DNA from: Leptospira abararensis | Lineage (GTDB): Bacteria > Spirochaetota > Leptospiria > Leptospirales > Leptospiraceae | Length of the DNA stretch: 64,000 nucleotides | Reading direction: 5' to 3' | Assembly: GCF_016918735.1 (NCBI RefSeq) | Contig: NZ_JAFFPR010000007.1 | Span: forward strand, 124,001 to 188,000 | Shown here: in pieces, positions 1 to 10,727 of the stretch | How the letters are laid out: every line of letters starts with the position of its first letter | How positions within the stretch are numbered: position 1 is the first letter of the stretch | Program-made: the position numbers and the translations under genes | Notes under the pieces: generated by a model | The model's input: the letters and a program-made list of their open reading frames with translations, nothing else | Told to the model about the DNA's origin: nothing | Database searches by the model: none

Positions 1-1960
1 TGGTTCTTCTTTGGTAATTTACAAGGAAAAGAGTTACAAACATTCCTGACTGAGAATCCTCGTAGATAAGTTGGTTCGCACGAAAAAGAAGTTCGGAAGG
101 AGAAAGATCAGTGGTTCTAGATAAAGTGCGAATGATAGAACTAGACATTGCCATAAAAATGGCAGCAGGCAAACTTTTTCCAGACACATCCGCCACTAAA
201 AAAGAAAACTGGTCCTCACCAAAAGAATGGAAATCATAAAAATCACCGGACACTTCTTTGGCGGCTACAGACATCACACCCAAATCAAATAACGGAGACT
301 GGATGAGTGAGTTCGGAAGAATATTGTTCTGGATTTTTCTTGTAATTTCGATTTCTTTTTCAATCGATTTTTTTGTGATGATCTCTTGGTTGAGTTTTAA
401 GTTTTCGTAAGCCTTTGCAAGCGGAGAAGACAAAGTCTTTAACATCCGAAGGTCTGTTTCATTAAAGGAATGTGCCGATTGTTTTCCACTCACATAGAGT
501 GCGGCTCTTAAACTCCCTCCCCGAGGAGCGATAGGCAAAATGAGAAAATTTTTCCTTAAAGTATATGCTTCTAACTCCAAAAAAGAATCTTCCAATTGTG
601 GAGAAACAACTGCCATCCTCGGATTCCCCGATTCCATAAGACTTAGGAAAAGACGACTCTCCTGCATCGGAAAAAATGACTCCCGAACAATTCCGAGTTG
701 TCTTGCATAAACTTGGATGCGGTTTTTGTTTTTTTCCTCAATGATGACCATTCCCGCATCTTCGCATGACAATTCTTTGGTGAGAATACTCAAAGTTTTG
801 GACATCAGACCCAGTTCATCATGAGATTCGAGGACAGCTTGGCCTAAATCAAAAATAGATTCCAAAGTACTTAATTTTTGTTTGAGTTCTAAGTTGGTTT
901 CATTAAGGTTTTCGAGTAACCGCGTTTTTTGAATGGCTACGGCACAAGCGCTCGAAAAAGACAAAAAGGTATCGATATCGTCTTGGCTAAAATTGTTTCT
1001 GTCAATGGTGTTGATGGCTTCAATCACACCGATGACCTCGTCTCCCACAATGAGGGGGCTTGCGAGAATATTTCTTGTAATGAAATTGGATGCTTTGTCT
1101 ACATCTCGAAAGACCCGATTGTCATTTTGAGCATCGTTAATAATCATGGGTTGTTTGGTAACAGCAACCGTTCCCGCAATCCCTTGGCCCACAGGAACCT
1201 TAATTTTAGCCACTTCTTCGCGTTTTTCGCCAGTCACTGTATGGAAAATCAGATACTCCTTTTTATCATCTAACAGAAGTAGCGAACTTGCTTCTGTGCG
1301 GAACACTGATTTTGCCGATTCCATCACCATTACAAGAACACGTTCTAAATCAACACTGGTATTGATTAGAACCGCAACTCGAATGATTTCCTCTAAAAAA
1401 TACTGAAGTCTGTTATTATTATTATGAATGTTGGCATTGTCGATGAGGAGTAAAATGGAAGTGGTAAGGGAATTAAAAAATTGCGGTTCTGCCTCTGAAA
1501 GGACTGTGTCTTTCAATAACGCGTTTAAGTTGGCACTAAAATAATTAATTAAGTCTAAATCCTGTTCGGAAAAATTTTGAAAATGTTTGATACCCTCTAG
1601 GACCAAAACACCTAAAGCTAAGTCCCCTATTTCGTCACCCACATAACATGCAATATATGATTCAGCTACAGGACCATCCGAATCCTTTAAATGAGAGCCT
1701 TTTTTGATGAGGATACTTTTGCGAGTTTTGAAAACATGTTTGGCTACCAAACCCGCACTGGCTTTGTCGCCGACTAAACCAAAACGACTAAGGTTCCCTC
1801 TTTCATTTCTAAAATAGAAAGCTGCTGATTTTGCTGAGACAAGTCGTTTGGCTTGACCAAGAATAAAATGGTACAAGTCATCCAATTCGGAAGAAGATGA
1901 AAGGTAAAATCCGCCTTCGTCGTTTTTTCGAATGATTGGCGGAAGAGAGCTGGGTTTCAA
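1..1960 (-). CDS. GAF-domain SpoIIE/PPM serine phosphatase (RsbU type), partial
   Basis: The gene is cut by the left edge; about 653 residues are visible. In order they show three GAF-like sensor regions (roughly residues 25-150, 200-350 and 385-530), a linker with the RsbU-like motif IQNNILPNSL, and the start of a SpoIIE/PPM phosphatase domain with GDFYDF and VADVSGKSLPAA, which carry the first metal-binding aspartates. The family dephosphorylates anti-sigma-factor antagonists or acts as the output of a sensor, in the cytoplasm. No ATG is available near the N-terminus: the frame is closed by a stop just upstream, and I start it at TTG (1958-1960), 4 nt after the stop of the coiled-coil gene, so translation is probably coupled. 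Domain calls are firm; the start and the input signal are not. Confidence 0.85.
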   Translation of the reverse strand, partial: MKPSSLPPIIRKNDEGGFYLSSSSELDDLYHFILGQAKRLVSAKSAAFYFRNERGNLSRFGLVGDKASAGLVAKHVFKTRKSILIKKGSHLKDSDGPVAESYIACYVGDEIGDLALGVLVLEGIKHFQNFSEQDLDLINYFSANLNALLKDTVLSEAEPQFFNSLTTSILLLIDNANIHNNNNRLQYFLEEIIRVAVLINTSVDLERVLVMVMESAKSVFRTEASSLLLLDDKKEYLIFHTVTGEKREEVAKIKVPVGQGIAGTVAVTKQPMIINDAQNDNRVFRDVDKASNFITRNILASPLIVGDEVIGVIEAINTIDRNNFSQDDIDTFLSFSSACAVAIQKTRLLENLNETNLELKQKLSTLESIFDLGQAVLESHDELGLMSKTLSILTKELSCEDAGMVIIEEKNKNRIQVYARQLGIVRESFFPMQESRLFLSLMESGNPRMAVVSPQLEDSFLELEAYTLRKNFLILPIAPRGGSLRAALYVSGKQSAHSFNETDLRMLKTLSSPLAKAYENLKLNQEIITKKSIEKEIEITRKIQNNILPNSLIQSPLFDLGVMSVAAKEVSGDFYDFHSFGEDQFSFLVADVSGKSLPAAIFMAMSSSIIRTLSRTTDLSPSELLFRANQLIYEDSQSGMFVTLFLVNYQRRT

Positions 1961-1964
1961 TGGT

Positions 1965-2276
1965 TTAATCGTTGTTAAATTTTAGTGATTCTTCTCTTAA
2001 TTTTCGATTTGCATCTTCCAATGATTTTATTTTGTCGAAGGCAGACATAAGTTCGTCCCGGCTTAGATTGGATACCATGGAACTTGCCTGTACAGTTTCT
2101 TTGGCTTCTCTCAGCTCCACTCGCGAATAATCGATAATTTGTTCATACATCCGAATGATCTCATCGGCGTTTGCTAATTCTTGTTCGTTTAGTCTAAGAA
2201 CTTTTTCATAGCCTTTGATGATATCCGATTGGATTTTCAGTTTTTTAGTCAGTTCTTCTACTGTATCTTGTCCCAT
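1965..2276 (-). CDS. small coiled-coil protein upstream of the SpoIIE phosphatase
   Basis: A 103-residue charged protein with no signal peptide or membrane segment. Nearly its whole length is predicted helix with heptad-like spacing of Leu/Ile/Met (KLKIQSDIIKGYEKVL, then EIIRMYEQIIDYSRVEL), so it is probably a coiled coil. It is the first gene of a two-gene unit; the phosphatase follows after 4 nt, which suggests that the two proteins work together, for instance as a scaffold or partner of the GAF sensor. I do not recognise a named family. ATG start at 2274-2276, divergent from the tRNA-Ala. Confidence 0.7.
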   Translation of the reverse strand: MGQDTVEELTKKLKIQSDIIKGYEKVLRLNEQELANADEIIRMYEQIIDYSRVELREAKETVQASSMVSNLSRDELMSAFDKIKSLEDANRKLREESLKFNND

Positions 2277-2351
2277 AACATCTCTGGTTCCTTAGCCATT
2301 TTAGGATTCTGTTGACAGACAAACGCGGTCACTCACCTTGGATTAGCACAA

Positions 2352-2424
<73 letters not shown>

Positions 2425-2538
2425 AAATCCCTCCCGAGATTTCAGCGTTCGAACCCTTCCCTGTCAAATTCTTTTTCATTTGGAGTGGAGATCACTTGAT
2501 CAATCAGTGACCTTTTCCAATCTATTCCATATTAGATT

Positions 2539-3078
2539 ATGGCTGTTAGAAAAATCCTCAAGATTGGCAATCCCTTACTCCGTCAAACGAGCGAAGATGT
2601 AACCGAATCCGAAATCCAAACCAAGGAATTCAAAAAACTGATTCGAGATATGTTTGAAACCATGAGACACGCGGACGGTGTAGGCCTTGCCGCACCCCAA
2701 ATTGGTGTGCTCAAAAAACTAGTTGTTGTTGGCCAAGACGATGACAACGAAAGATACCCTGGAACCCCAGAAGTTCCGAACCAAATCATCCTGAATCCGG
2801 AGATTACTCCCCTTTCACCGCCTGGTGATGGATTTTGGGAAGGTTGTCTTTCGGTTCCAGGTATGCGTGGTTACGTGGAAAGGCCCGATAAAATCCGAAT
2901 GAAATGGCGAGATGAAAATTTCGAAGAACATGAAGAAATCATTACCGGTTATCGTGCTATTGTTTTACAACATGAGTGCGACCACCTCTTCGGAGTTCTC
3001 TATGTAGACAGACTCAAAAGTACAAAGTTATTCGGTTATAACGAAGACATTGATACTGCTGGTAAATTGTTAGATTAA
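2539..3078 (+). CDS. def: peptide deformylase
   Basis: Removes the formyl group from the N-terminal methionine of nascent proteins in the cytoplasm. All three signature motifs are present: [10 protein letters not shown] (residues 47-56), EGCLSVPG (101-108) and HECDH (145-149), which supply the metal ligands Cys103, His145 and His149 and the catalytic Glu146. The length of 179 residues is normal for the family. An extra loop around residues 66-80 ([14 protein letters not shown]) lies between motifs 1 and 2. The RND pump gene follows after 26 nt on the same strand and may be co-transcribed. Confidence 0.97.
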   Translation: MAVRKILKIGNPLLRQTSEDVTESEIQTKEFKKLIRDMFETMRHADGVGLAAPQIGVLKKLVVVGQDDDNERYPGTPEVPNQIILNPEITPLSPPGDGFWEGCLSVPGMRGYVERPDKIRMKWRDENFEEHEEIITGYRAIVLQHECDHLFGVLYVDRLKSTKLFGYNEDIDTAGKLLD

Positions 3079-3104
3079 TTAGTTTTTTCTCCTATAGGAG
3101 TTAT

Positions 3105-6100
3105 ATGGGCTCATCCATCGTTCAATATTTTCTTTCAAAGAGTTTATTCGTAAACCTTCTGACTTTTCTTATCCTTCTTGTGGGTGGTTTTACAGCCGCC
3201 ACAATGAACCGAGAAGCTTTCCCCAATATCAATTTTGATATTGTGAGTGTGACTACTGTATACCCAGGGGCTGCCCCTGCCGATGTGGAAAAACTAGTTA
3301 CCAAACCTTTGGAAGATGCGATCAAAGAAGTGGATGGAATCAAAGAATTTCGTTCTGCTTCATTGGAAAACCGATCAGGGATTATCGTTACCATTGATCC
3401 CAATACAAAAAATACTCAAAAAGTAGTCGATGATTTGAAATCTGCCATCGACCGGATTCAGGATCTCCCAGAAGATGTGGATGATCCAATCGTCACAGAA
3501 ATCACAACAGCAAGACAACCCGTGATTGAAATCCATTTATCTTCAGTAACCAAAGACAATAAACCTTTGTTAAATGCAAAAGAATTGCGAGACAAAGCCA
3601 AAATTTTGGAAGAAAAACTAAAAGATTTACCTACCGTAGCAAGGATTACAAAACGCGGATGGCGAGAACGGGAAATGAAAGTCGACTTAGATCCCGACAA
3701 ATTAAGAAGCCTTTCTCTATCTTCTACCCAGGTGATCAATGCCCTTCGTCTTAGAAACATCAATTTTCCTGGCGGGAATATCAATGAAAAAACAAGAGAA
3801 ATCATCGTCCGCACCGTTGGTGAATTTGATACTGCCGAAGAAATAGAAAATGTTTTTGTTCGTTCCAATGATGCAGGACGTTCTGTACGAATTCGTGATG
3901 TCGCTCGAGTCACTGAAGGCTTTGAAGACTCGGATTATTTGGACAAATCCAATGGGGATATTGCCATTGCCCTAACAGTCATTAAACGAGAAAAGGCTGA
4001 TGCCATCACTGTTGTGGATGATTCCAAACTTGTAGTAGAAGAGTTTATTAAGTCTTCTGGAGGAACAGTCAAACATGCCTTTGTGAATGACTTATCAAAA
4101 TACATTCGTCGTCGCTTAGGAGTTTTAACTTCCAATGCCGTATCGGGACTATTTCTCGTAACCGCCTCGCTATTTGTCTTTCTTGGCTGGCGTATGGCAC
4201 TGATGACTGCACTCGGAATTCCTATCTCCATTGCGATGACTTTTGTTGCCATGAACTATATGGGTCTCACTTTAAATTTGATTTCCATGATGGGTCTTAT
4301 CATTGTGGTGGGGATTTTAGTAGATGATGCCATTATTATTTGCGAAAACGTATACCGCCATTTAGAAATGGGCGAAGAACCATTTGAAGCTGCCATGCGA
4401 GGGACAAGTGAAGTACTCGCACCCGTCACCGCCACAGTCACAACCACCATTGCTGCCTTTGGTCCGATGTTATTTATGACAGGGATCTTTGGAAAGTTCA
4501 TCCATTCCATTCCGCTTGTTGTGATTTTATCTTTATGTAGCTCCCTATTTGAAGCCTTCTTTATGTTACCTTCTCACTTGTATGATGTGAGTAAAGCCAC
4601 AGACATGAAAGGTGAAGTAAAAGAAGAATCTCATTGGTTTGTGAAGTTTAAAGAGCGGACCTACCTTCCCCTTCTTAGTTTTGCACTAAGGAACCGATGG
4701 AAAATGGTGGGCCTACTTATGGGTCTTTTTGTTTTTTCTCTCGCCATCCAAATCAAGTTCGGGAAATTCAAACTCTTTCCTGGTGCCATAGAGACCTTCC
4801 AAGTGCGAGTCACCGCAGAAACTGGTTTAAAATTAGAAGAAACCGATCGTTTCGTTCAGGCCATAGAACATGCCGTTAGTAAACTTCCCCAAGGGGAAGT
4901 GGAAAACTATATTTCCCGAGTGGGTATCATCCAAAAAGATCCGAATGATCCATTCACCAAACGTGGGAAAAACTATGCGCAAGTGATGGTTTATTTAACT
5001 CCTGATGACAATAGAGAAAGGTCCACAGAAAAAATCATCGAAGTGGTTCGCCAGAACACCAAATTCATGTTAAATGAAAAGGCCCTCCTTCTTTTGGAAG
5101 AAAAACTAGCCAAAGAAAACTTAGGGAATGAAGAAGAGACAGCTCATCCCATAGCCGAAACTCCCAAAGAATTCCTTCCTTTGAAAGGGAAGTTAGTCAA
5201 TCTCGAATTTGAAAAATTGGCAGGTGGGCCCCCAGTGGGGAAACCGGTTGCTATTGAAATCAAAGGAGATGATTTTACTACCTTACTTAAAATTGGCGCA
5301 GAATTCAAGGCCGCACTCGCAAAAATCAATGGGGTCACAGACATCGGTGACGACTTCAATGAAGGAAAAGATGAAATCCGAGTTTCTGTGGATGAAACTC
5401 TGGCTTCTTTTGCTGGAGTGAGTGTTCAATCGGTATCTCTTGCTATCAACACCGCACTTCAAGGAACGGTTTCCACAAAAATCAAACGGGCCGATGAGGA
5501 AGTGGATGTAAGGGTTCGGTTTCCAGAAGAATATAGATCTTCCCTCACTCACCTCAATAAAGTTTACGTAAACAACCTAACAGGAAACCTAATCCCCGTT
5601 TCACGACTCACCAGTCACGACAGAAAGCCTGGACGAGCTTCCATTAACCATTTGGATGGCAAACGTTTACTTACAGTCACTTCCAATATTGATGAAACAC
5701 TTTCTTCCTCAAGACAAGTCAACTTGGAAGCAAAAAAACTCACCGAAGGAATCATCGCCAAATACCCTGGGTATTCTGTTCGTTTCTCCGGAGAAAATAA
5801 AGATACAGAAGAGTCGATGGCATCTCTTGGACGAGCATTCTTAGTCGGTCTCATTATCATTTATATGATCCTCGCCTCCTTATTCCGTTCTTTGGCACAA
5901 CCTCTCATTGTGATGAGTGCCATTCCCTTTGCCGTGATTGGTGTGATCTTTGCATTTTTACTGCATGGCCAACCCTTCTCTTTCCTAGCTTTCCTTGGAA
6001 TCATCGGGCTTGCGGGGGTGGTTGTCAACGACTCCATTGTTCTTGTGGATTGTGCCAACCAACTCAGGATTGAAGATCCGAGTAAATCCACTTTTGAACT

Positions 6101-6359
6101 CCTGGTAGAAGCGGGAAGCATTCGCCTAAGGGCCGTAATGCTAACTACAGTGACGACAGTGCTTGGACTCCTTCCAACAGCTTATGGAATTGGAGGAAAA
6201 GATCCATTCCTTGTTCCCATGGCTTTGGCCTTCGGTTGGGGACTCGCTTTTGCGACCTTTATCACCCTAATCATGGTGCCTGTATTTTACCTGAACTTGT
6301 ATTCGTTTAAAGACTGGATGGTCGCTAAATACCATACAAGAAAGAAGAGATTGGTATAA
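3105..6359 (+). CDS. RND-family efflux transporter permease (AcrB-like)
   Basis: Inner-membrane proton-driven pump of the hydrophobe/amphiphile RND family, 1084 residues, with the usual duplicated layout: one N-terminal helix, a large periplasmic loop, six helices, then the same again. The TM4 aspartate pair of the proton relay is present at residues 407-408 ([13 protein letters not shown]). In TM10 the segment [11 protein letters not shown] lacks the AcrB-type lysine, as in several RND subgroups. A clear Shine-Dalgarno (AGGAG) precedes the ATG. No membrane-fusion or TolC-like gene is next to it, so its partners must be elsewhere. Substrate unknown. Confidence 0.93.
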   Translation: MGSSIVQYFLSKSLFVNLLTFLILLVGGFTAATMNREAFPNINFDIVSVTTVYPGAAPADVEKLVTKPLEDAIKEVDGIKEFRSASLENRSGIIVTIDPNTKNTQKVVDDLKSAIDRIQDLPEDVDDPIVTEITTARQPVIEIHLSSVTKDNKPLLNAKELRDKAKILEEKLKDLPTVARITKRGWREREMKVDLDPDKLRSLSLSSTQVINALRLRNINFPGGNINEKTREIIVRTVGEFDTAEEIENVFVRSNDAGRSVRIRDVARVTEGFEDSDYLDKSNGDIAIALTVIKREKADAITVVDDSKLVVEEFIKSSGGTVKHAFVNDLSKYIRRRLGVLTSNAVSGLFLVTASLFVFLGWRMALMTALGIPISIAMTFVAMNYMGLTLNLISMMGLIIVVGILVDDAIIICENVYRHLEMGEEPFEAAMRGTSEVLAPVTATVTTTIAAFGPMLFMTGIFGKFIHSIPLVVILSLCSSLFEAFFMLPSHLYDVSKATDMKGEVKEESHWFVKFKERTYLPLLSFALRNRWKMVGLLMGLFVFSLAIQIKFGKFKLFPGAIETFQVRVTAETGLKLEETDRFVQAIEHAVSKLPQGEVENYISRVGIIQKDPNDPFTKRGKNYAQVMVYLTPDDNRERSTEKIIEVVRQNTKFMLNEKALLLLEEKLAKENLGNEEETAHPIAETPKEFLPLKGKLVNLEFEKLAGGPPVGKPVAIEIKGDDFTTLLKIGAEFKAALAKINGVTDIGDDFNEGKDEIRVSVDETLASFAGVSVQSVSLAINTALQGTVSTKIKRADEEVDVRVRFPEEYRSSLTHLNKVYVNNLTGNLIPVSRLTSHDRKPGRASINHLDGKRLLTVTSNIDETLSSSRQVNLEAKKLTEGIIAKYPGYSVRFSGENKDTEESMASLGRAFLVGLIIIYMILASLFRSLAQPLIVMSAIPFAVIGVIFAFLLHGQPFSFLAFLGIIGLAGVVVNDSIVLVDCANQLRIEDPSKSTFELLVEAGSIRLRAVMLTTVTTVLGLLPTAYGIGGKDPFLVPMALAFGWGLAFATFITLIMVPVFYLNLYSFKDWMVAKYHTRKKRLV

Positions 6360-6385
6360 GAAGAATGAATTGAATCCCAATAACG

Positions 6386-6406
6386 GTTTCTAACAAAACT
6401 AGAAAC
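6386..6406. repeat. short inverted repeat downstream of the RND gene
   Basis: GTTTCTA, a 7-nt loop, then TAGAAAC: a perfect 7-bp inverted repeat 27 nt after the RND stop codon. There is no T-run, so it is only a weak candidate for a 3'-end structure. Confidence 0.3.
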
Positions 6407-6500
6407 TGTGATTCGGTAGGTTTTGAACGAATTCAGAAATGGATTCATTCAAATTTCTTGGTGAGTATGAAAACCTGTGATTGGGGAATCGAAACATAAC

Positions 6501-6522
6501 AAAAAAGGATTTAATCCTTTTT
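6501..6522 (-). terminator. rho-independent terminator overlapping the deacetylase stop codon
   Basis: A 9-bp perfect stem (6502-6510 with 6514-6522) whose 3-nt loop is exactly the stop codon of the minus-strand gene. Read on the minus strand it is AAAAAGGAT, TAA, ATCCTTTTTT. The A/T flanks give a T-tract in both directions, so it could also stop transcripts from the RND gene. Confidence 0.65.
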
Positions 6523-7767
6523 ATCATTTAACACTTCAGTTAGTGTTACAAATTTATACCCTTTCTCTTTCATTCGTTCAATGAATGTGGGAAGGATATA
6601 AATCAATTTATCAAATTTTCTTGGACCACCTAAGTGCATGAGAATGATGGCGCCGTTCATTCCGTTCGCATCTGCCTTTTCCCAATTTTCCAAAAAAGAA
6701 AGAGTTTCCTCACCCGTTTTGTAATGAGGATTACGAACCACTTCCTTTTTGCCTTTGGATGTTTTTTTATAAAGGAATTGTTTGCTGATGTAATCCGGTA
6801 AATCGAGTGATCCTTTTGAATTATTTGACCACATAATGTGGTCTGTATATCCCAAACTAGCATGGGCATCCAGAATCAATTGGCTGAGTGCTCCGTATGG
6901 CAGACGGTAATATTTCTTTAATTCTTGTTTGGTGAGAGAATGAAAAGTATCTTCCACACGTTTTAACTCTTCTGCCATTCGAGGGAGGTCAAGAACCGAA
7001 TTGGAAAGGTAATCGAGTACCATTCGCTTTTTTAAGGAAGTTTCTGTCACCGATCTTTGGTAGTTAAAATGGGACCAAGTATGGTTTCCAAATTCCACCG
7101 ATCCTGTTTTTGCCATTTTTTTAATATAATCTAAATTTTGACGGATAAAGAAGGAACCATTGATATCCGAAGGCCTTTCGTTTGATAGAAAGAGAGTCAC
7201 TTTGATTTTATGTTCTTTGATATAATTGTATAATACAGGAAGCTCTTCCCCTGTCGCCAAATCAAAGGTAAGCGCAATTTCTTTCTGAGTTTCATTTCCC
7301 CGAAGGACATTGCGCCCTTTTGTATTTTGGCTCACTTCTTTTAAGAACTGAACATTCTCTTCCACTTGTTTGGCAAGTTCCGTATCGGGTTCGCTGTCTC
7401 CCGGTAAAGCTTTTTCCTCGCGAAGTTGCTCTTGGTACATAAGAGAAAAAAGGGATTGTTCGAGTTCCCGAAGATTTTTTTCTTTTTCTTTTACTTCTGA
7501 CTCGAGTTTGGTGACACTCAAACTAAGATAGAGTAAATACCCGCAAAGGACAAGAACCGTAATCCCAACAAAAGAGAGGGCAGAAACAAGAGCAAACTTA
7601 CGAAGTTTTTTTGCGAACAACCGGTCCTTTTCGATGTCCTGGGAAAGTTCATGAACGATATCCTGAATTTCCTTTTCTTCGTTTGTCGGGTCGAGGGACA
7701 TGCGGGTATGGGTTTCCTTACTACCTAATATCGGATTTGGATCAGTCGTTCTAAAACGACCTACCAT
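6511..7767 (-). CDS. membrane-anchored polysaccharide deacetylase-like (NodB) protein
   Basis: 418 residues: a cytoplasmic N-terminus, one membrane helix (about 59-83), a coiled-coil stalk (about 86-118), then a NodB-homology domain facing the periplasm. Motifs seen are TFDLAT (167-172), HTWSH (229-233, the two metal histidines), RLPYG (288-292) and ILMHLGG (375-381). In the family, motif 1 is TFDDG; here the second Asp, normally a metal ligand, is Leu. Family members deacetylate peptidoglycan or other N-acetylated glycans; activity here is uncertain. It follows tyrS by 5 nt. The ATG at 7767 has GGGAG directly against it, so an internal start at ATG 7701 is possible. Confidence 0.82.
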   Translation of the reverse strand: MVGRFRTTDPNPILGSKETHTRMSLDPTNEEKEIQDIVHELSQDIEKDRLFAKKLRKFALVSALSFVGITVLVLCGYLLYLSLSVTKLESEVKEKEKNLRELEQSLFSLMYQEQLREEKALPGDSEPDTELAKQVEENVQFLKEVSQNTKGRNVLRGNETQKEIALTFDLATGEELPVLYNYIKEHKIKVTLFLSNERPSDINGSFFIRQNLDYIKKMAKTGSVEFGNHTWSHFNYQRSVTETSLKKRMVLDYLSNSVLDLPRMAEELKRVEDTFHSLTKQELKKYYRLPYGALSQLILDAHASLGYTDHIMWSNNSKGSLDLPDYISKQFLYKKTSKGKKEVVRNPHYKTGEETLSFLENWEKADANGMNGAIILMHLGGPRKFDKLIYILPTFIERMKEKGYKFVTLTEVLNDKKD

Positions 7768-7772
7768 CTCCC

Positions 7773-8999
7773 TTAAGTCTTTATCTTTAAAAATTTTCCC
7801 TTCTTTCCTTGGCGGATCAGATATTCTTTTCCCAGCTCCAAAGAGAGTCCCGGATCAGTAATTTTTTCTTCATCCAAATACAAACCACCGGCCTGGATGA
7901 GTCTACGCCCTTCCGAAACGCTCGGAATGAATTTCAATTGGGACAAAATATAAACTAGTAGAGGTGGTTTTTCTGAAAAATAAGTCGAATCAAGTGTTTC
8001 GGTAGGAATTTCATCTGGTAGTGCTCGGTTTTTGGTATTGTGGATGGCTGTCCACTCTTCCACTGCCTTTCTGTTTTCCTCTTCTGGATGGAGTTGGTCC
8101 ATCACAAGGAGGGCCAGTTCCGTTTTGACTTCTTTCGGATGAAGGGTTTTAGAAGTGATCCCAGCCTTTCTGTTTTCCATTTCCGACCGAGGAAGGTCTG
8201 TCAAAAGTTCAAAGTAATTCCACATCAAATCATCTGAGATAGACATGATTTTTCCGTACATATCAATGGGTTTTTCTGTCACACCCACATAGTTGCCAAG
8301 AGACTTGGACATCTTTTTCACACCATCTAAACCGACGAGGAGCGGAAGCGTAATGACCGATTGTGGTTTTTGACCGTATTCTCTTTGTAAGTCGCGACCC
8401 ACTAACATATTAAACTTTTGGTCAGTTCCCCCCAGTTCCACATCCGCTTTCATCGCAACAGAATCATACCCTTGTACGAGTGGGTATAAAAACTCAATCA
8501 TGGAGATAGGAGTTCCCGCTTTATGGCGTTTGGTAAAGTCGTCTCTTTCTAACATGCGTGACACAGTATATTTCGATGTTAAAATCAAAACATCTTCGAA
8601 CTTCATCTCCGAACACCAATGAGAGTTGTAGAGGATTTTTGTTTTGTTCGGATCTAGAATTTTAAAAACTTGGTTTTGGTAAGTTTTGGAATTCTCCAAT
8701 ACCTCTTCTTTCGAAAGACGTTTTCTTGTTTCTGATTTTCCCGTGGGGTCACCAATCATTGCCGTAAAATCACCAAGCATAAAACAAACTTCATGACCCA
8801 AGTCTTGGAAGTGTTTCAGTTTTCTAAGTAAAACAAAATGTCCTAAATGCAAATCGGGGGCTGTGGGATCAAAACCTGCCTTGATGGTAAGGCTAGGTTT
8901 GGATTTGATCTTTTCTAAAAGTTCTGCCTCGCTAATGATCTCGACAGTGCCTCGGCGGATGGTATCTAATTCTTGGTTCAATTCTCTTTCAGTTTTCAT
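7773..8999 (-). CDS. tyrS: tyrosyl-tRNA synthetase
   Basis: Charges tRNA-Tyr in the cytoplasm. It is a class I synthetase of 408 residues with the HIGH-type motif HLGH at 51-54 and KMSKS at 229-233, the tyrosine-site segment around [13 protein letters not shown] (167-179), and a C-terminal S4 RNA-binding domain (about 345-408, with [20 protein letters not shown]). Length and domain order are normal. It is divergent from glpD and upstream of the deacetylase-like gene. Confidence 0.97.
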   Translation of the reverse strand: MKTERELNQELDTIRRGTVEIISEAELLEKIKSKPSLTIKAGFDPTAPDLHLGHFVLLRKLKHFQDLGHEVCFMLGDFTAMIGDPTGKSETRKRLSKEEVLENSKTYQNQVFKILDPNKTKILYNSHWCSEMKFEDVLILTSKYTVSRMLERDDFTKRHKAGTPISMIEFLYPLVQGYDSVAMKADVELGGTDQKFNMLVGRDLQREYGQKPQSVITLPLLVGLDGVKKMSKSLGNYVGVTEKPIDMYGKIMSISDDLMWNYFELLTDLPRSEMENRKAGITSKTLHPKEVKTELALLVMDQLHPEEENRKAVEEWTAIHNTKNRALPDEIPTETLDSTYFSEKPPLLVYILSQLKFIPSVSEGRRLIQAGGLYLDEEKITDPGLSLELGKEYLIRQGKKGKFLKIKT

Positions 9000-9038
9000 A
9001 ACAAATTCAAAAATTTTCGATGGTCGAAATGGTGACTT

Positions 9039-9069
9039 TTGACAATACTAACCTTAGAATCTCTATAGG
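9039..9069 (+). promoter_or_regulatory. candidate sigma70 promoter of glpD
   Basis: TTGACA at 9039-9044 and TATAGG at 9064-9069, with a 19-bp spacer (long for sigma70), 27 nt before the glpD ATG. Seen in sequence only. Confidence 0.35.
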
Positions 9070-9096
9070 CAACCACCAAAGTACGTAAAAACCCTT

Positions 9097-10704
9097 ATGA
9101 ATCATTTAGATGAAAGAAAACAAACACTAAAACAATTAGAATCAACTGACTACGATGTCTTAGTACTGGGCGGTGGAGCCACTGGATCTGGTACGGCATT
9201 GGATGCATCTCTTCGCGGATACAAAGTAGCCCTCCTCGAAAAACAAGATTTCTCGGCAGGAACTAGTTCCAGGTCTACAAAACTCATTCATGGAGGGGTT
9301 CGATACCTCACCCAGTTCCATTTCAAACTAATCTACGAAGCCTTATCGGAAAGGAAACGTCTCCTCATCAATGCTCCTCACCTAGTAAAACCGCTACAGT
9401 TTGTTTTACCAACTTATGTTTGGTGGGAAAAACCTTTTTACTCCATTGGACTTACAATGTATGACATCCTTGCTGGTAGATCCATTGTTCCGGGACATGA
9501 AAGAATTTCCAAAGCAACAGCCTTGGATTATTTTGCCTCTTTAAAAAAAGAAAAACTAAAAGGCGGAATCGCCTACTACGATGCACAGTTCAATGACTCT
9601 CGTTTAAATATAACAACCGTCCGCGCAGCCAAAGAAAATGGAGCCGATGTTTTATCCCGAATCGAAGTGACCTCCTTTTTAAAAGATTCAAAGGGAAAAA
9701 TCATTGGGGTCACAGCCAAAGATTTACTCACTAAAAAGAAAATCAGTATCAAAGCGAAGGTGGTTGCAAACACCACGGGAGTTTGGATTGATTCTCTCCG
9801 CAAACTAGACGATCCCAAGGCAGAAAACGTCCTTGCTCCAAGCCAAGGAATCCATCTTGTCTTCGACAAACAAAAGTTACCTTGTCGCACAGCCATGATC
9901 ATCCCAAAAACTGCCGATGGACGAGTGGTATTTGTCATCCCTTGGGAAGGTAAAGTGCTTCTCGGAACCACCGACACAGCCATCAAAAAAATTGATGAGG
10001 AACCTCTACCTCTCCAATCCGAAGTAGAATTTTTACTCAAAACCGGAAATGATTATTTGGATACCAAGTTAACCAAAGAGGATATTGAATCCGTTTTTTC
10101 TGGACTCAGGCCTCTGATCTCTACGGGTGATAAAAAAGATACAAAGTCGATCTCGAGAGAGGAGGCTATCCTTGTTTCCGAATCAGGCCTTGTCACCATG
10201 TCTGGAGGAAAGTGGTCTACCTTTCGTAAAATGGCAGAAGACCTTACTGACAAACTTATTTCCGTAGGTAACTTACCACCTAAGATGAATTGTGTGACAG
10301 CTAGTTTTGCTTTCCCCGGAGCCGATGGGTATTCCAAACATTTAGTCGCTAAGGTCCAAACTCTGTATGATCTCTCTTATGATACTTCGGTTCGTTTGGT
10401 GGATGCTTATGGCGGTGAAGTTTCCTTCATTCTGGGAAAAAAACCAAAAGAACTTAAAAAAGGGTCCGGTTACTTTCTAGAAGAAATCAAACATTTTGTG
10501 AAAAAGGAATTTGCACTTTCTGTTACTGATGTTCTTTCCAGAAGGTGGAGAGTTGTGTTTTTGGATTTGAAACTGGCAGAATCTTTGGCAGTTCCTGTTG
10601 CCAATGCCCTCGGCAAAGAACTGGGCTGGAAGGAAACGGAAAAAAAATCTTCTTTAAACGAACTCCTTAATCATATCAAAGATTTAAAGAAAACGATCAC
10701 ATAA
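9097..10704 (+). CDS. glpD: aerobic glycerol-3-phosphate dehydrogenase
   Basis: An FAD enzyme oxidising sn-glycerol 3-phosphate to dihydroxyacetone phosphate and passing electrons to the quinone pool at the inner membrane. 535 residues, the normal size. The N-terminus has the dinucleotide-binding fold VLGGGATGSGTALDA (residues about 22-36) and the family signatures LLEKQDFSAGTSSRSTK and LIHGGVRYL. A mid-protein motif, LLGTTDTA, and a C-terminal DAO_C-like helical region complete it. It is monocistronic here: the next gene converges on it after 23 nt. Confidence 0.95.
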   Translation: MNHLDERKQTLKQLESTDYDVLVLGGGATGSGTALDASLRGYKVALLEKQDFSAGTSSRSTKLIHGGVRYLTQFHFKLIYEALSERKRLLINAPHLVKPLQFVLPTYVWWEKPFYSIGLTMYDILAGRSIVPGHERISKATALDYFASLKKEKLKGGIAYYDAQFNDSRLNITTVRAAKENGADVLSRIEVTSFLKDSKGKIIGVTAKDLLTKKKISIKAKVVANTTGVWIDSLRKLDDPKAENVLAPSQGIHLVFDKQKLPCRTAMIIPKTADGRVVFVIPWEGKVLLGTTDTAIKKIDEEPLPLQSEVEFLLKTGNDYLDTKLTKEDIESVFSGLRPLISTGDKKDTKSISREEAILVSESGLVTMSGGKWSTFRKMAEDLTDKLISVGNLPPKMNCVTASFAFPGADGYSKHLVAKVQTLYDLSYDTSVRLVDAYGGEVSFILGKKPKELKKGSGYFLEEIKHFVKKEFALSVTDVLSRRWRVVFLDLKLAESLAVPVANALGKELGWKETEKKSSLNELLNHIKDLKKTIT

Positions 10705-10727
10705 TGACCATTAAATCTTAGATATTT

